Source: Actinomycetes bacterium
GTDB lineage: Bacteria > Actinomycetota > Acidimicrobiia > Acidimicrobiales > RAAP-2
Direction: 5' to 3'
DNA: 41,782 nucleotides
NCBI GenBank assembly: GCA_021818025.1
Contig: JAKAFH010000007.1
Location: 1-41,782, forward strand
How positions within the stretch are numbered: the stretch's first letter is position 1; every line of letters begins with the position of its first letter. The translations under genes were made by a program, and so were the position numbers. Shown here in pieces: positions 15,482-23,892 of this stretch. Below the pieces are notes generated by a model, which did not search any database, had not been told where the DNA came from, and saw only the letters and a list, made by a program, of their open reading frames with translations.

Positions 15482-17031
15482 ACGGTGCGCGTTCGCTGCT
15501 CGCAACGATGGTCGCCAACGGCGTGACCACGGTCTTCGCGAACCCCGGTACGTCAGAGATGCACTTCGTCGCCGCGCTCGACGACGCCACCGACGTGCGC
15601 GCCGTGCTCTGTCTCTTCGAGGGCGTGGCGACGGGTGCCGCGGACGGCTACGCGCGCGTCACCGGGCGTCCCGCCGCCACGTTGCTGCACCTGGGTCCGG
15701 GGCTCGCCAACGGATGGGCCAACCTGCACAACGCGCGCCGCGCGCGCGTGCCGCTGCTCAACGTGATCGGCGACCACGCGACGTACCACGCCCGCTATGA
15801 CGCGCCGCTGCAGAGCGACATCGCCGCCGTCGCGGGCGCGCTGGACGGCCCCGTGTTCAACCCCCAACGACCCGAGGACGTGGCGGCTGAGACGGCGCGC
15901 GCCATTGCCGGCGCCTATGGCCCGCCCGCGCGTGTCGCCACCCTCGTCCTGCCCGCCGACGTCTCCTGGGGCGAAGTCGCGACACCCCCGGCCCACTGGC
16001 CCGTCGCCGCGCCGACGAGCGCACCCGTGCCTGACGAGGGCCTGATCCACCTCGCCGCCACGCGACTGCGCACGACCCGCTCGGCGATCTTCCTCGGGAG
16101 CGCCGCCACCACGCAGTCGCTCATGGACCTCGCCCAGCGAATCGGGGCGGCCAGTGGCGCCAAGGTCATGGTCGAGACCTTTCCGACGACCATGGATCGC
16201 GGCGCGGGCGTCGTGCAGCCGGAGCGGCTGATCTACCTGAGCGAGTTCGCCGTGGCCCAGCTCGCGGACCTCGAGACGCTCGTCCTGATCGGCGCGAACG
16301 AGCCCGTCGGCTTCTTCGCCTACCCCGACGTGCCGAGCCGACTCGTCGGACCGGACTGTCACGTCGTCGCCCTCGCGCCACCCGGCGTCGACGCCGGGGC
16401 CGCCCTCGCGGCGCTGGTGGACCAGCTCGACGCGCCGAGCGCCGCCACGCCCTCGGGCGTCGCGCCCGAGCCGCCGAGCGGCGCGCTCACTACGGCGAGC
16501 TTCGCCGCGGCGATCGCCGCCACGATGCCCGAGCACGCGATCCTGAGCGACGAGTCAAACACGAGCGGCATCCACCTCTACGGTGCGACGGCCTTCGCCG
16601 CGCCCCACCGGCTCTTGACCCTCACGGGCGGCGCGATCGGGTTCGGCCTGCCCGTGGCCGTCGGTGCCGCGATCGGCTCCAGCAGCCGGGTCATCGCCCT
16701 CGAGTCAGACGGCTCCATGATGTACACGCTGCAGGCGTTATGGACGATGGCCCGCGAGGCCCTTGACGTCACGGTCGTCGTGCTGTCCAATCGCCGCTAC
16801 GCCATCCTCGACTTCGAGCGCCAGCGAGTGGGCGCGACGGGCGCCGGCGACGCCAGCGAGCGATTGCTCGCGCTGGACCGGCCGACCATCGACTTCTGCG
16901 GTCTCGCGCGCGCAATGGGTATTCCCGCCACGCTGGTCGCAACCGCGCACGACCTCGTCGACGCGCTGCGCCGCTCGTATGCCACCGAGGGGCCCTCGCT
17001 CATCGAGGTGCCCCTGCCGTCAACTTTCTAG
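15478..17031 (+). CDS. ThDP-dependent acetolactate-synthase-like enzyme
   Basis: A 517-residue thiamine-diphosphate enzyme similar to acetolactate synthase large subunits and benzoylformate decarboxylases. The N-terminal Pyr domain has FANPGTSEMHFVAAL and FEGVATGAADGYAR, whose Glu is the expected cofactor-activating residue, then LLHLGPGLANGWANLHNA. The C-terminal PP domain has LESDGSMMYTLQALWT and SNRRYAIL, the metal-ThDP motif with SDGS where GDGS is usual. It belongs to a subgroup annotated as acetolactate synthase catalytic subunit-like but probably not for branched-chain amino acids, as no regulatory subunit follows. Coupling to the FAD oxidase suggests it uses the 2-oxo acid made by it. 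Its 3' end overlaps xth by 12 bases. Confidence 0.87.
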   Translation: MNGARSLLATMVANGVTTVFANPGTSEMHFVAALDDATDVRAVLCLFEGVATGAADGYARVTGRPAATLLHLGPGLANGWANLHNARRARVPLLNVIGDHATYHARYDAPLQSDIAAVAGALDGPVFNPQRPEDVAAETARAIAGAYGPPARVATLVLPADVSWGEVATPPAHWPVAAPTSAPVPDEGLIHLAATRLRTTRSAIFLGSAATTQSLMDLAQRIGAASGAKVMVETFPTTMDRGAGVVQPERLIYLSEFAVAQLADLETLVLIGANEPVGFFAYPDVPSRLVGPDCHVVALAPPGVDAGAALAALVDQLDAPSAATPSGVAPEPPSGALTTASFAAAIAATMPEHAILSDESNTSGIHLYGATAFAAPHRLLTLTGGAIGFGLPVAVGAAIGSSSRVIALESDGSMMYTLQALWTMAREALDVTVVVLSNRRYAILDFERQRVGATGAGDASERLLALDRPTIDFCGLARAMGIPATLVATAHDLVDALRRSYATEGPSLIEVPLPSTF

Positions 17032-17787
17032 GGCGTCGAACTCGGCCACGACCGGGGCGTGATCCGACGGCTTCTCGCCCTTTCGCGCGTCGCGGTCCAC
17101 GTAGCCGGCCGTCGCGCGCTGGCTTAGGGCTGCGTCCACCAGCAGCAGGTCGATCCGCAACCCGTGGTTCTGGTGGAAGGCGCCGCCGCGGTAGTCCCAC
17201 CACGAGAACGCCGGCTCAGTCGGGTGTAGCACCCGTATGAGGTCGATTAGGCCCGTGGACTCGATCGCGCGCACCGCGGCGCGCTCTGGTTCGCTCACGT
17301 GGGTCGCACCCACGAAACTCGCCGGGTCCCAGCAGTCCAGGTCCGTGGGCGCCACGTTGAAGTCGCCGCCGAGGACGAAGGGCCCGGCGGGACGCGTCGC
17401 GGCGAGCTCGCCCAGCCGGCCGAGCCAGTCGAGCTTGTAGCGGTAGTGCGGGTCCTCGAGGGACCGGCCGTTGGGCACGTAGCACGAGTAGACCCGCACC
17501 CCGCCACAGGTGGCGCCGATGATGCGGGCCTCGGGATCGTCGTCGCCGAAGCCCCGCTGCACGTCGGCCACCCCGACGCGCGAGAGGATCGCTACCCCGT
17601 TCCACTGCCCCTGGCCGTAGTGGGCAACGTCGTAGCCCGCATCGGCGATCGCGCCGGTCGGGAATCGTTCGTCGGTGGACTTGGTCTCTTGGATCAAGAC
17701 GACGTCGGGTTGTGCCGTGGCGAGCCAGCCCGTCAGCCGGGGCAGCCGAGCCGCCACGGAGTTGACGTTCCAGGTGGCGATCTTCAC
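17020..17787 (-). CDS. xth: exodeoxyribonuclease III
   Basis: A 255-residue AP endonuclease and 3'-5' exonuclease of base-excision repair. Motifs: KIATWNVNSV at the start (catalytic Asn7), QETKSTDERFP (metal-binding Glu), YVPNGR, LGGDFNVAPTDLD (Asp and Asn), RIDLLL and the terminal KPSDHAPVVAEF (general base His). The length is normal for the family. It is the last gene of the kgd-NYN-fabZ-xth run, and its start overlaps the FabZ-like stop by four bases. Confidence 0.95.
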   Translation of the reverse strand: MKIATWNVNSVAARLPRLTGWLATAQPDVVLIQETKSTDERFPTGAIADAGYDVAHYGQGQWNGVAILSRVGVADVQRGFGDDDPEARIIGATCGGVRVYSCYVPNGRSLEDPHYRYKLDWLGRLGELAATRPAGPFVLGGDFNVAPTDLDCWDPASFVGATHVSEPERAAVRAIESTGLIDLIRVLHPTEPAFSWWDYRGGAFHQNHGLRIDLLLVDAALSQRATAGYVDRDARKGEKPSDHAPVVAEFDALES

Positions 17788-18218
17788 GCCAGGTCGGCCA
17801 GCACGAAGAGCAGGTCGGCTTCGGCGGCGACCTCACCGGCCACCGTGGCGACGCCGTGACCCTTGCCGGCGCGTGCCGAGAGCCGGGTCATCTCGCAATA
17901 GAGCGTGACGGTGTCGCCCGGCACGACCTGTCGACGGAACCGGGCCCGCTCGACGCCACCGAACAGCGGGAGCCGCCCGCGGTAGCGCTCGTCGGCGAGC
18001 ACCGCGACCCCGCCGCACTGGGCGAGCGACTCGAGCAACAAGACGCCGGGGGTCGTGGGCCGACCCGGAAAGTGACCGGGAAAGAACCACTCGTCGCCGC
18101 GCAGCGTCCAGGTGCCCGTCGCGTGCAGGCCCGGCTCGATTTCGATGAGCGCGTCGAGCAGCAAGAAGGGCTCGCGATGGGGCAACCAGTCCCGCGGGTC
18201 GAGAGAACGTTCGTTCAT
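17784..18218 (-). CDS. FabZ-like 3-hydroxyacyl-ACP dehydratase
   Basis: A 144-residue hotdog-fold protein. LPHREPFLLLD near residue 12, then WFFPGHFPGRPTTPGVLLLESLAQCGG, carries the FabZ catalytic pair His49 and Glu63. It would dehydrate 3-hydroxyacyl-ACP in fatty-acid elongation. Actinobacteria usually rely on FAS-I or HadAB-type dehydratases, so a FabZ form here suggests a type II route or a specialised lipid. It overlaps both neighbours by four bases, implying translational coupling. Confidence 0.88.
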   Translation of the reverse strand: MNERSLDPRDWLPHREPFLLLDALIEIEPGLHATGTWTLRGDEWFFPGHFPGRPTTPGVLLLESLAQCGGVAVLADERYRGRLPLFGGVERARFRRQVVPGDTVTLYCEMTRLSARAGKGHGVATVAGEVAAEADLLFVLADLA

Positions 18219-19411
18219 GTCAGGGCCAATTCTGCGATCCGCCGGTCGGCGTCCACGGTGATCAGCCGGAACGTGCGCCGATCGCCGCGCTTCAGCACGT
18301 CACGCGCCCTCGCCGGCGGCGGATCACCGAGCAGGGTCGTCGGGGCGTAGCACTCAACCTGTCCACCCTTGAAGGTGACGGTGATGACCGCGCCGTGGGA
18401 GGTGAACGTGGTGACCTCGCCCTCGAGGCGCGAGCCCAGTTTGAAGGCGGCCCGGAAGCGGGCAAAGACGTCCTCGGGGTTGACCGGCTGGCGGCCGCGA
18501 CGCAACGCCACCGTCGGAGCCGTCGTCGATGGTGCGACTGCTGGGACCGGTGCCGCGTCGTTGCCCGGGACGCCCTTGACCGGCGCGGCGGCCCTGGCAG
18601 TGCGCTTCGCGGTCGGGGTCGTCGGCGACTTTTTGGCCGATGCTCGCTTCGCGGGCGCCTTCTTGGCCACTTCGGCCTTTTTAGCCACGTCGGCCTTCGT
18701 GGCCACGTCGGCCCTCTTGGGCACCTCGGCCCTCTTGGCGGGCTTAGCGGCGATCTTGGTCACCGAGACCTTGGCCGCTGGGAGTGCTTCGGCGGCGAGC
18801 ACCTTGGCCGCGCGCTTGCTCGAGCGCGGCACCTTCTCGATGGTCTTCTTCGCCGCGGGGGCTTTGCCCTCCGCGGACTTCGCAGTGGGCTTGGCCGGGG
18901 TGATGGTGGCGCCGATGGACGGTGCCACCCCATCGGGCATCAGCACCGCGAGCTTCTTGACCGACCGCGCACTCTTGGTGCCGCGAACCGGGAGCCGCGG
19001 AGTGAAGATCCAGCCGACGCCCGGCACTGGCTTACCCCCAACCAGGCGTCCCTCGTCGAACAGCCACGGATAGATGGCGTGGAACTCCTGAAATGAGTCG
19101 TTGCTGAGCACGACGCCGCTGATCCGGTCGGCGATCTTCAAGATGAAGGCGTCACCGCGGCCGATGGCCCCGGCCGGCGGGGTCACGATGGTGCCGTCTA
19201 GTTCGCGTTCCTTGAAGTGCGCCCGCTCGCCGCTGGCGACGCGGTGGCCGAAGCTCGCGTCCACGACGACGACGATCTCCGCGCGCGGGTTCTCCTCGCG
19301 AAAGGCCGTAATGGCATCGTCGAGTTGGCTCAGGCTCGGATCCGTACGGCCTTCGGTCGCCAGGTTCGAGCCGTCGATCACGACGCGAAGCCGCGCTCGT
19401 GACGCGCTCAC
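18215..19411 (-). CDS. NYN (Zc3h12a-like) ribonuclease fused to Lys/Ala linker and S1-like domain
   Basis: A 398-residue three-part protein. Residues 8-135 are a PIN-like NYN nuclease: LRVVIDGSNLA with Asp13, VVVVDASFGHRV, GRGDAFILKIAD and GVVLSNDSFQEF give the acidic metal-binding residues of the Zc3h12a RNase family. Residues about 150-300 are a low-complexity basic stretch with [19 protein letters not shown] units. Residues about 315-398 (LGSRLEGEVTTFTSHGAVI, GGQVECYAPTTLLG) look like an S1-type OB fold binding RNA. The combination predicts an RNA-targeting endonuclease. It lies between kgd and the FabZ-like gene with 4-base overlaps on both sides. The substrate is unknown. Confidence 0.85.
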   Translation of the reverse strand: MSASRARLRVVIDGSNLATEGRTDPSLSQLDDAITAFREENPRAEIVVVVDASFGHRVASGERAHFKERELDGTIVTPPAGAIGRGDAFILKIADRISGVVLSNDSFQEFHAIYPWLFDEGRLVGGKPVPGVGWIFTPRLPVRGTKSARSVKKLAVLMPDGVAPSIGATITPAKPTAKSAEGKAPAAKKTIEKVPRSSKRAAKVLAAEALPAAKVSVTKIAAKPAKRAEVPKRADVATKADVAKKAEVAKKAPAKRASAKKSPTTPTAKRTARAAAPVKGVPGNDAAPVPAVAPSTTAPTVALRRGRQPVNPEDVFARFRAAFKLGSRLEGEVTTFTSHGAVITVTFKGGQVECYAPTTLLGDPPPARARDVLKRGDRRTFRLITVDADRRIAELALT

Positions 19412-22400
19412 CCGATCGCCCTGGTCAGTAGGTCAGACTGCTCGGCAACGTGGATGAGCGAACTGCCCGTCGCCGGGCTCGCTGACTCAGCGCGCGCGAC
19501 GTGACTCAGCGCGACATCGCGCAACTGGCGGTGCACCTGGTGGTGCACGAAGGGCCACGGTCCCATGTTCTCGGGCTCCTCCTGGAGCCACACGACCTCG
19601 GCCAGGTTCGGGTAGGACGCCAGGACCGCGTCGATCGTGTCGTGGGGCCACGGGTAGAGCTGCTCCACGCGAACGATGGCGACGTGGGTGGCGCCCGCTT
19701 CGGCCCGGCGCGCGAACGCCTCGTGGGCGATCTTGCCCGAGGCGAACACCACGCGAGTTACCTGCTCGTGCGCCACGTCGGCGTCGTCGAGCACCGTTTG
19801 GAACGATCCGTGCTCGAACTCAGCCAGCGGCGAGCGGGTCTGGGTCGCGCGCAGCATCGACTTGGGCGTAAAGACGATGAGTGGCGTCACGGTCTCGCGC
19901 GCGACTTGGCTACGCAGGAGGTGAAAGTACTGCGCGGCGGTCGTCGGCTGGGCGATGCGCAGGTTGTTGCGCGCACTCAAGGAGAGGAAGCGCTCGATGC
20001 GACCACTCGAGTGCTCCGGTCCCTGACCCTCGTAGCCGTGCGGGAGCAGCATCACGAGTCCGGCGCGCTGACCCCACTTGTCCTCGGCCGCGACGAGGAA
20101 GTTGTCGATGATGATCTCCGCGCCGTTCACGAAGTCACCGAACTGCGCCTCCCAGGCGACCAGTGACCGGTTCGCCTCGACCGAGTAGCCGTACTCGAAG
20201 CCCAGCGCCGCGTACTCGCTCAAGAAGGAGTCGCGCACGGTGAACACGCCGGGCGCGTCGAGGTTGGCGAGGGGGATGTACTGATTGCCGTTCTCGTAGT
20301 CGATCAGCGCCGCGTGGCGGTGCGAGAACGTGCCGCGACGCGAGTCCTGGCCCATCAGTCGCACGTTGGTGCCCTCCATGAGCAGCGAGCCGAAGGCCAG
20401 CGCCTCGCCGAGGGCCCAGTCGACCTCGCCGCCCTCGAGCAGGGTGCGACGCTGGGCGAACTGGCGTTCGAGCTTGGGGTGCACGGTGAAGCCGGCCGGC
20501 GCGGTCATCGTCGCAGACGCCACCGCGAGCAGCTGGTCGTGCTCGACGCCGGTCTCGGGCGCTGGCGCGTCCGGGGTGACCTCGGCGATCGGGACACCCT
20601 GGAGCGTTGGCACGGGCACGGTGCGCACCTCGTCGAGCACACTCTGCAGTCGGGCGTTGAACTCGTCGAGGGCCTGCTCGGCCTCCTCGAGCGAGATGTC
20701 GCCACGGCGCACCAGGGTCTCGGTGTAGCTCTTTCGCACCGAGCGCATCTGGTCGATGATCTTGTACATCTGGGGCTGGGTGTAGCTCGGGTCGTCACCC
20801 TCGTTGTGGCCGTGGCGCCGGTAGCACACGATGTCGATCACCACGTCGCGCTGGAACGTCTGGCGATAGTCGAAGGCCAGGCGCGCCGCACGGGCGCAGG
20901 CCTCGGGGTCGTCGCCGTTGACGTGCAAGATCGGCGCTTGGATCATCTTGGCGACGTCGGTCGGGTAGACGCTCGATCGCGCCGACTCGGGCGCTGTGGT
21001 GAAGCCGACCTGGTTGTTGATGACGATGTGGATCGCGCCGCCGACGTGGTAACCCGACAGCTGGGACAGGTTCAGCGTCTCGGCCACCACACCCTGACCA
21101 GCGAAGGCCGCGTCGCCGTGGACGAGGATCGACAGGTACGGGTACCGATCGACCGTCGCGTTGGGCGTCGAACCGTCGCCGGGGCGAACAACGCGATCCT
21201 GTTTGGCCCGCACAATCCCTTCGACCACCGGACTCACCGCCTCGAGGTGCGAGGGGTTCGACGCCATCGAGACGTCGATGGTCTGGCCGCTCGCGTTGTG
21301 GAACGTCCCGTTGGCGCCCTTGTGATACTTCACGTCCCCACTGCCCTGGACGCTCTCGGGGTCGAGGTTGCCCTCGAACTCCGAGAAGATGTCGCTGTAG
21401 GACTTGCCGACGACATTCGCGAGCACGTTCAGCCGGCCACGGTGCGCCATGCCGATCACGGCCTCCTTGACGCCATCGTCCGCGGCGGCGTCGAGAATCG
21501 CCTGCAGGGCGACGATGGTCGACTCGGCACCCTCGAGTCCGAAGCGCTTCTGACCCACGTAACGCGAGTGCAAGAAGCGCTCAAAGACCTCGGCCTCGTT
21601 GAGTGCCCCGAGCACCCGGCGTTGGGCCTTGGCGTCGAGGGACGCCGTGACGCCCTCGACGCGAGTCTGGATCCACCGTTTCTGTGCGGGATCCATGATG
21701 TGGCCGTACTCGATACCGGTCGTGCGGCAGTAGGCGTCGCGCAAGATGTCAAGGATCTCCTGAAGTGTCGCCTCGTCGCGACCGGCGAGCCCGCCGGTCA
21801 CGAACCGGCGAGGCAGGTCCCAGATGGAGAGCCCGTAGGTGGACAGTTCCAGTTCCTCGTGCACCGGCGGCGGATCGCTGTGCAGGGGGTCCAGGTGTGC
21901 GTAGAGGTGGCCACGCACGCGGTACATGTTGATGAGCTCTTGGACCCTGATCTGCTTGAGGATCCGCTCTGACTCGTCTTCGGCACCCGTCGGATTGTGG
22001 TCCTTCGCCCACCGCGACGGTTCGTACGGGATGCCGAGCGACGAGAACACCTCGTCGTAGAAGTGGTTCGCCCCGGTCAGGCAATCGGCGACGAACTTGA
22101 GGAAGAGACCGGATTCGGCGCCTTGAATGATCCGGTGGTCGTAGGTCGACGTGAGGTTCATGACCTTGCCGACGCCGAGCTCGGCCAGCGTGCGCGGATC
22201 GGCCGCCTCGAAGCCCGGCGGCCAGGTGAGCGCCCCGACGCCGATGATCGCGCCCTGACCCGGCATCAGCCTCGGGACCGATTGGACCGTGCCGAGCGTG
22301 CCGGGATTGGTCAAGGACACCGATGCCCCGACGAAGTCGTCGGCACCGATCTTGCCAGCGTGGACCTTTCGGATCAGGTCCTCGTAGGCCAGCAAGAACG

Positions 22401-23016
22401 TCCGGAAGTCCATGGCGTCGGCGTCTCGGATGACCGGGACCAGGAGATTGCGTGACCCGTCGCTCTTCTCGACGTCGACCGCGAGGCCGAGGCCCACGTG
22501 ATCGTGGCGCACGATCCCCGGCGTCCCCTTCTCGTCGACGGCATCCACGAAGCTGGTGTTCATCGAGGGGATCGCCACGAGTCCCTTGATGATGGCGTAG
22601 GCGATGAGGTGCGTGAAGGAGACTTTGGCGCCGCTCGCCCGGCTCAGCGACTCGTTCAGCGCCGACCGGTTGATCTCGAGCAGTCTCGCCGAGACCGTGC
22701 GAACGCTCGTCGCCGTTGGCACGGCGAGGCTGGCGGTCATGTTGGACACGATGCGCGCCGCGGCACCGCGCAGTGGGGTCGCCGCTTCGTTCACCTCGAA
22801 GGCGACGGGGCTCGGCATCGCCGGGCGGGCCACGACGGCCGAAGCCACCGTCGGCACCGTCGAACGCTGGTAGTCGGCGAAGAACTCGCGCCAGCTGGCC
22901 GAGACCGACTCCGGGTCGGCGAGGAAACGGTCGTACATGTCGTCCACGAGCCAAGCGTTGGGTCCGAAGGACCCCTTTACTGGTGAGGATGAAGGGTTCG
23001 AGGGTGGCGTCGTCAC
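19408..23016 (-). CDS. kgd: multifunctional 2-oxoglutarate metabolism enzyme (E2-like domain plus E1)
   Basis: A 1202-residue actinobacterial Kgd/SucA. A short N-terminal segment (GPNAWLVDDMYDRFLADPESVSASWREFF) is followed by an E2-type succinyltransferase domain at about residues 100-335 with YDHRIIQGAESGLFLKFV, and no lipoyl domain, as is normal for the group. The E1 ThDP domain then shows MAHRGRLNVLANVVGK, NPSHLEAVSPVVEG, HGDAAFAGQGVVAETLN and RRHGHNEGDDPSYTQP. It converts 2-oxoglutarate to succinyl-CoA within the oxoglutarate dehydrogenase supercomplex, or decarboxylates it. The GTG start follows TAGGCT by six bases, predicting a leaderless mRNA. It is the first gene of a four-gene operon. 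Confidence 0.96.
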   Translation of the reverse strand: MTTPPSNPSSSPVKGSFGPNAWLVDDMYDRFLADPESVSASWREFFADYQRSTVPTVASAVVARPAMPSPVAFEVNEAATPLRGAAARIVSNMTASLAVPTATSVRTVSARLLEINRSALNESLSRASGAKVSFTHLIAYAIIKGLVAIPSMNTSFVDAVDEKGTPGIVRHDHVGLGLAVDVEKSDGSRNLLVPVIRDADAMDFRTFLLAYEDLIRKVHAGKIGADDFVGASVSLTNPGTLGTVQSVPRLMPGQGAIIGVGALTWPPGFEAADPRTLAELGVGKVMNLTSTYDHRIIQGAESGLFLKFVADCLTGANHFYDEVFSSLGIPYEPSRWAKDHNPTGAEDESERILKQIRVQELINMYRVRGHLYAHLDPLHSDPPPVHEELELSTYGLSIWDLPRRFVTGGLAGRDEATLQEILDILRDAYCRTTGIEYGHIMDPAQKRWIQTRVEGVTASLDAKAQRRVLGALNEAEVFERFLHSRYVGQKRFGLEGAESTIVALQAILDAAADDGVKEAVIGMAHRGRLNVLANVVGKSYSDIFSEFEGNLDPESVQGSGDVKYHKGANGTFHNASGQTIDVSMASNPSHLEAVSPVVEGIVRAKQDRVVRPGDGSTPNATVDRYPYLSILVHGDAAFAGQGVVAETLNLSQLSGYHVGGAIHIVINNQVGFTTAPESARSSVYPTDVAKMIQAPILHVNGDDPEACARAARLAFDYRQTFQRDVVIDIVCYRRHGHNEGDDPSYTQPQMYKIIDQMRSVRKSYTETLVRRGDISLEEAEQALDEFNARLQSVLDEVRTVPVPTLQGVPIAEVTPDAPAPETGVEHDQLLAVASATMTAPAGFTVHPKLERQFAQRRTLLEGGEVDWALGEALAFGSLLMEGTNVRLMGQDSRRGTFSHRHAALIDYENGNQYIPLANLDAPGVFTVRDSFLSEYAALGFEYGYSVEANRSLVAWEAQFGDFVNGAEIIIDNFLVAAEDKWGQRAGLVMLLPHGYEGQGPEHSSGRIERFLSLSARNNLRIAQPTTAAQYFHLLRSQVARETVTPLIVFTPKSMLRATQTRSPLAEFEHGSFQTVLDDADVAHEQVTRVVFASGKIAHEAFARRAEAGATHVAIVRVEQLYPWPHDTIDAVLASYPNLAEVVWLQEEPENMGPWPFVHHQVHRQLRDVALSHVARAESASPATGSSLIHVAEQSDLLTRAIG

Positions 23017-23022
23017 CTCACC

Positions 23023-23028
23023 AGCCTA
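23023..23028 (-). promoter_or_regulatory. leaderless -10, kgd operon
   Basis: TAGGCT on the minus strand, six bases before GTG 23016. It drives kgd and the three genes behind it. Confidence 0.6.
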
Positions 23029-23076
23029 GGGCCCACGCGACCCTTTTCGATTGGTCGACGAGCCAACCTCAGACGG

Positions 23077-23082
23077 TAGATT
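23077..23082 (+). promoter_or_regulatory. leaderless -10, hydrolase at 23089
   Basis: TAGATT, six bases before GTG 23089. Its position is mirrored by the kgd promoter 48 bases away on the other strand. Confidence 0.6.
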
Positions 23083-23088
23083 GCCTAC

Positions 23089-23892
23089 GTGACCTCAGCG
23101 GACCCACCTCGCGGACTGCGCGCGGCCGCGTCGCCCGTCACTGGTCTCGCCGTCGCCGAGCGCCGTGTCGAGGCTCCGGTGGCGACGCTCGTCTGCGTGC
23201 ACGGGGGCCTCGACCGCGGCGGTTCGTTCGCGCGACTCGCTCGACGGTTCGAACACATGGACGTCGTCGCCTACGACCGGCGTGGCTATCAGGGATCAAG
23301 GGGGGCCGGACCCGCGACGCTCATAGAGCACATCGACGACCTGATCGCCCTGGCCAGTAGTGAGGCGGCTCGGCGACCCGTCATCGTCTTCGGCCACAGC
23401 TTCGGCGGCGTCGTCAGCTTCGGGGCGGCTCTGCGCGACCCATCGCTCTTCGCCCAGCTGATCAATTTTGAAGCGCCCTTGCCGTGGGTGTTGGCGCACG
23501 ACCATCGTCGGATCGCCCCCGGATCGAATCCGTCAGACGAGGCGGAGCGGTTCTTCAAGCGGATCGTCTCGGTGGAGACGTGGGAGCGACTGAGCGTCGC
23601 CGAGCGTGAGTCGCGCCGACTCGATGGCCCGGCGCTCGTCGCTGATCTGGCGGTACTGAGCCAACCCGCGCCGTTTCAGGTCACCGACATCGAGGTACCC
23701 AGCGTCTACGCCTTCGGCGACTGGGCGCGCGCGCCCTATTACCGCCAGTTGACCGACATCCTCTGTCGGGCGAACCCGCTCTTTCAAGCGGTCGAACTTC
23801 GCAACGCCGGGCACGGCGCGCACCTCAGTCACCCGGACCAACTGGCCTCACTCATCGAGCAAACGTGGATGGAACGATGCGCGTCGGCCTGA
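23089..23892 (+). CDS. alpha/beta hydrolase
   Basis: A 267-residue alpha/beta-hydrolase. LVCVHGGLDRGGSF forms the oxyanion region, VFGHSFGGVVS gives nucleophile Ser104, and YAFGDWARAP and NAGHGAHLSHP are likely to supply the acid and histidine. The substrate is unknown. The GTG start is supported by TAGATT six bases upstream. Its last 16 bases overlap the epimerase gene, so the two form a unit. Confidence 0.86.
   Translation: MTSADPPRGLRAAASPVTGLAVAERRVEAPVATLVCVHGGLDRGGSFARLARRFEHMDVVAYDRRGYQGSRGAGPATLIEHIDDLIALASSEAARRPVIVFGHSFGGVVSFGAALRDPSLFAQLINFEAPLPWVLAHDHRRIAPGSNPSDEAERFFKRIVSVETWERLSVAERESRRLDGPALVADLAVLSQPAPFQVTDIEVPSVYAFGDWARAPYYRQLTDILCRANPLFQAVELRNAGHGAHLSHPDQLASLIEQTWMERCASA

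Noticed and set aside
13982-15505. Large open frame opposite the FAD oxidase
   Set aside because: It is a shadow of a gene with clear motifs. The translated product has Arg/Asp/His-rich low-complexity composition typical of antisense frames in GC-rich DNA.
20314-21972. 552-codon open frame opposite kgd
   Set aside because: It lies wholly within kgd, has antisense-type composition and no promoter or ribosome site.
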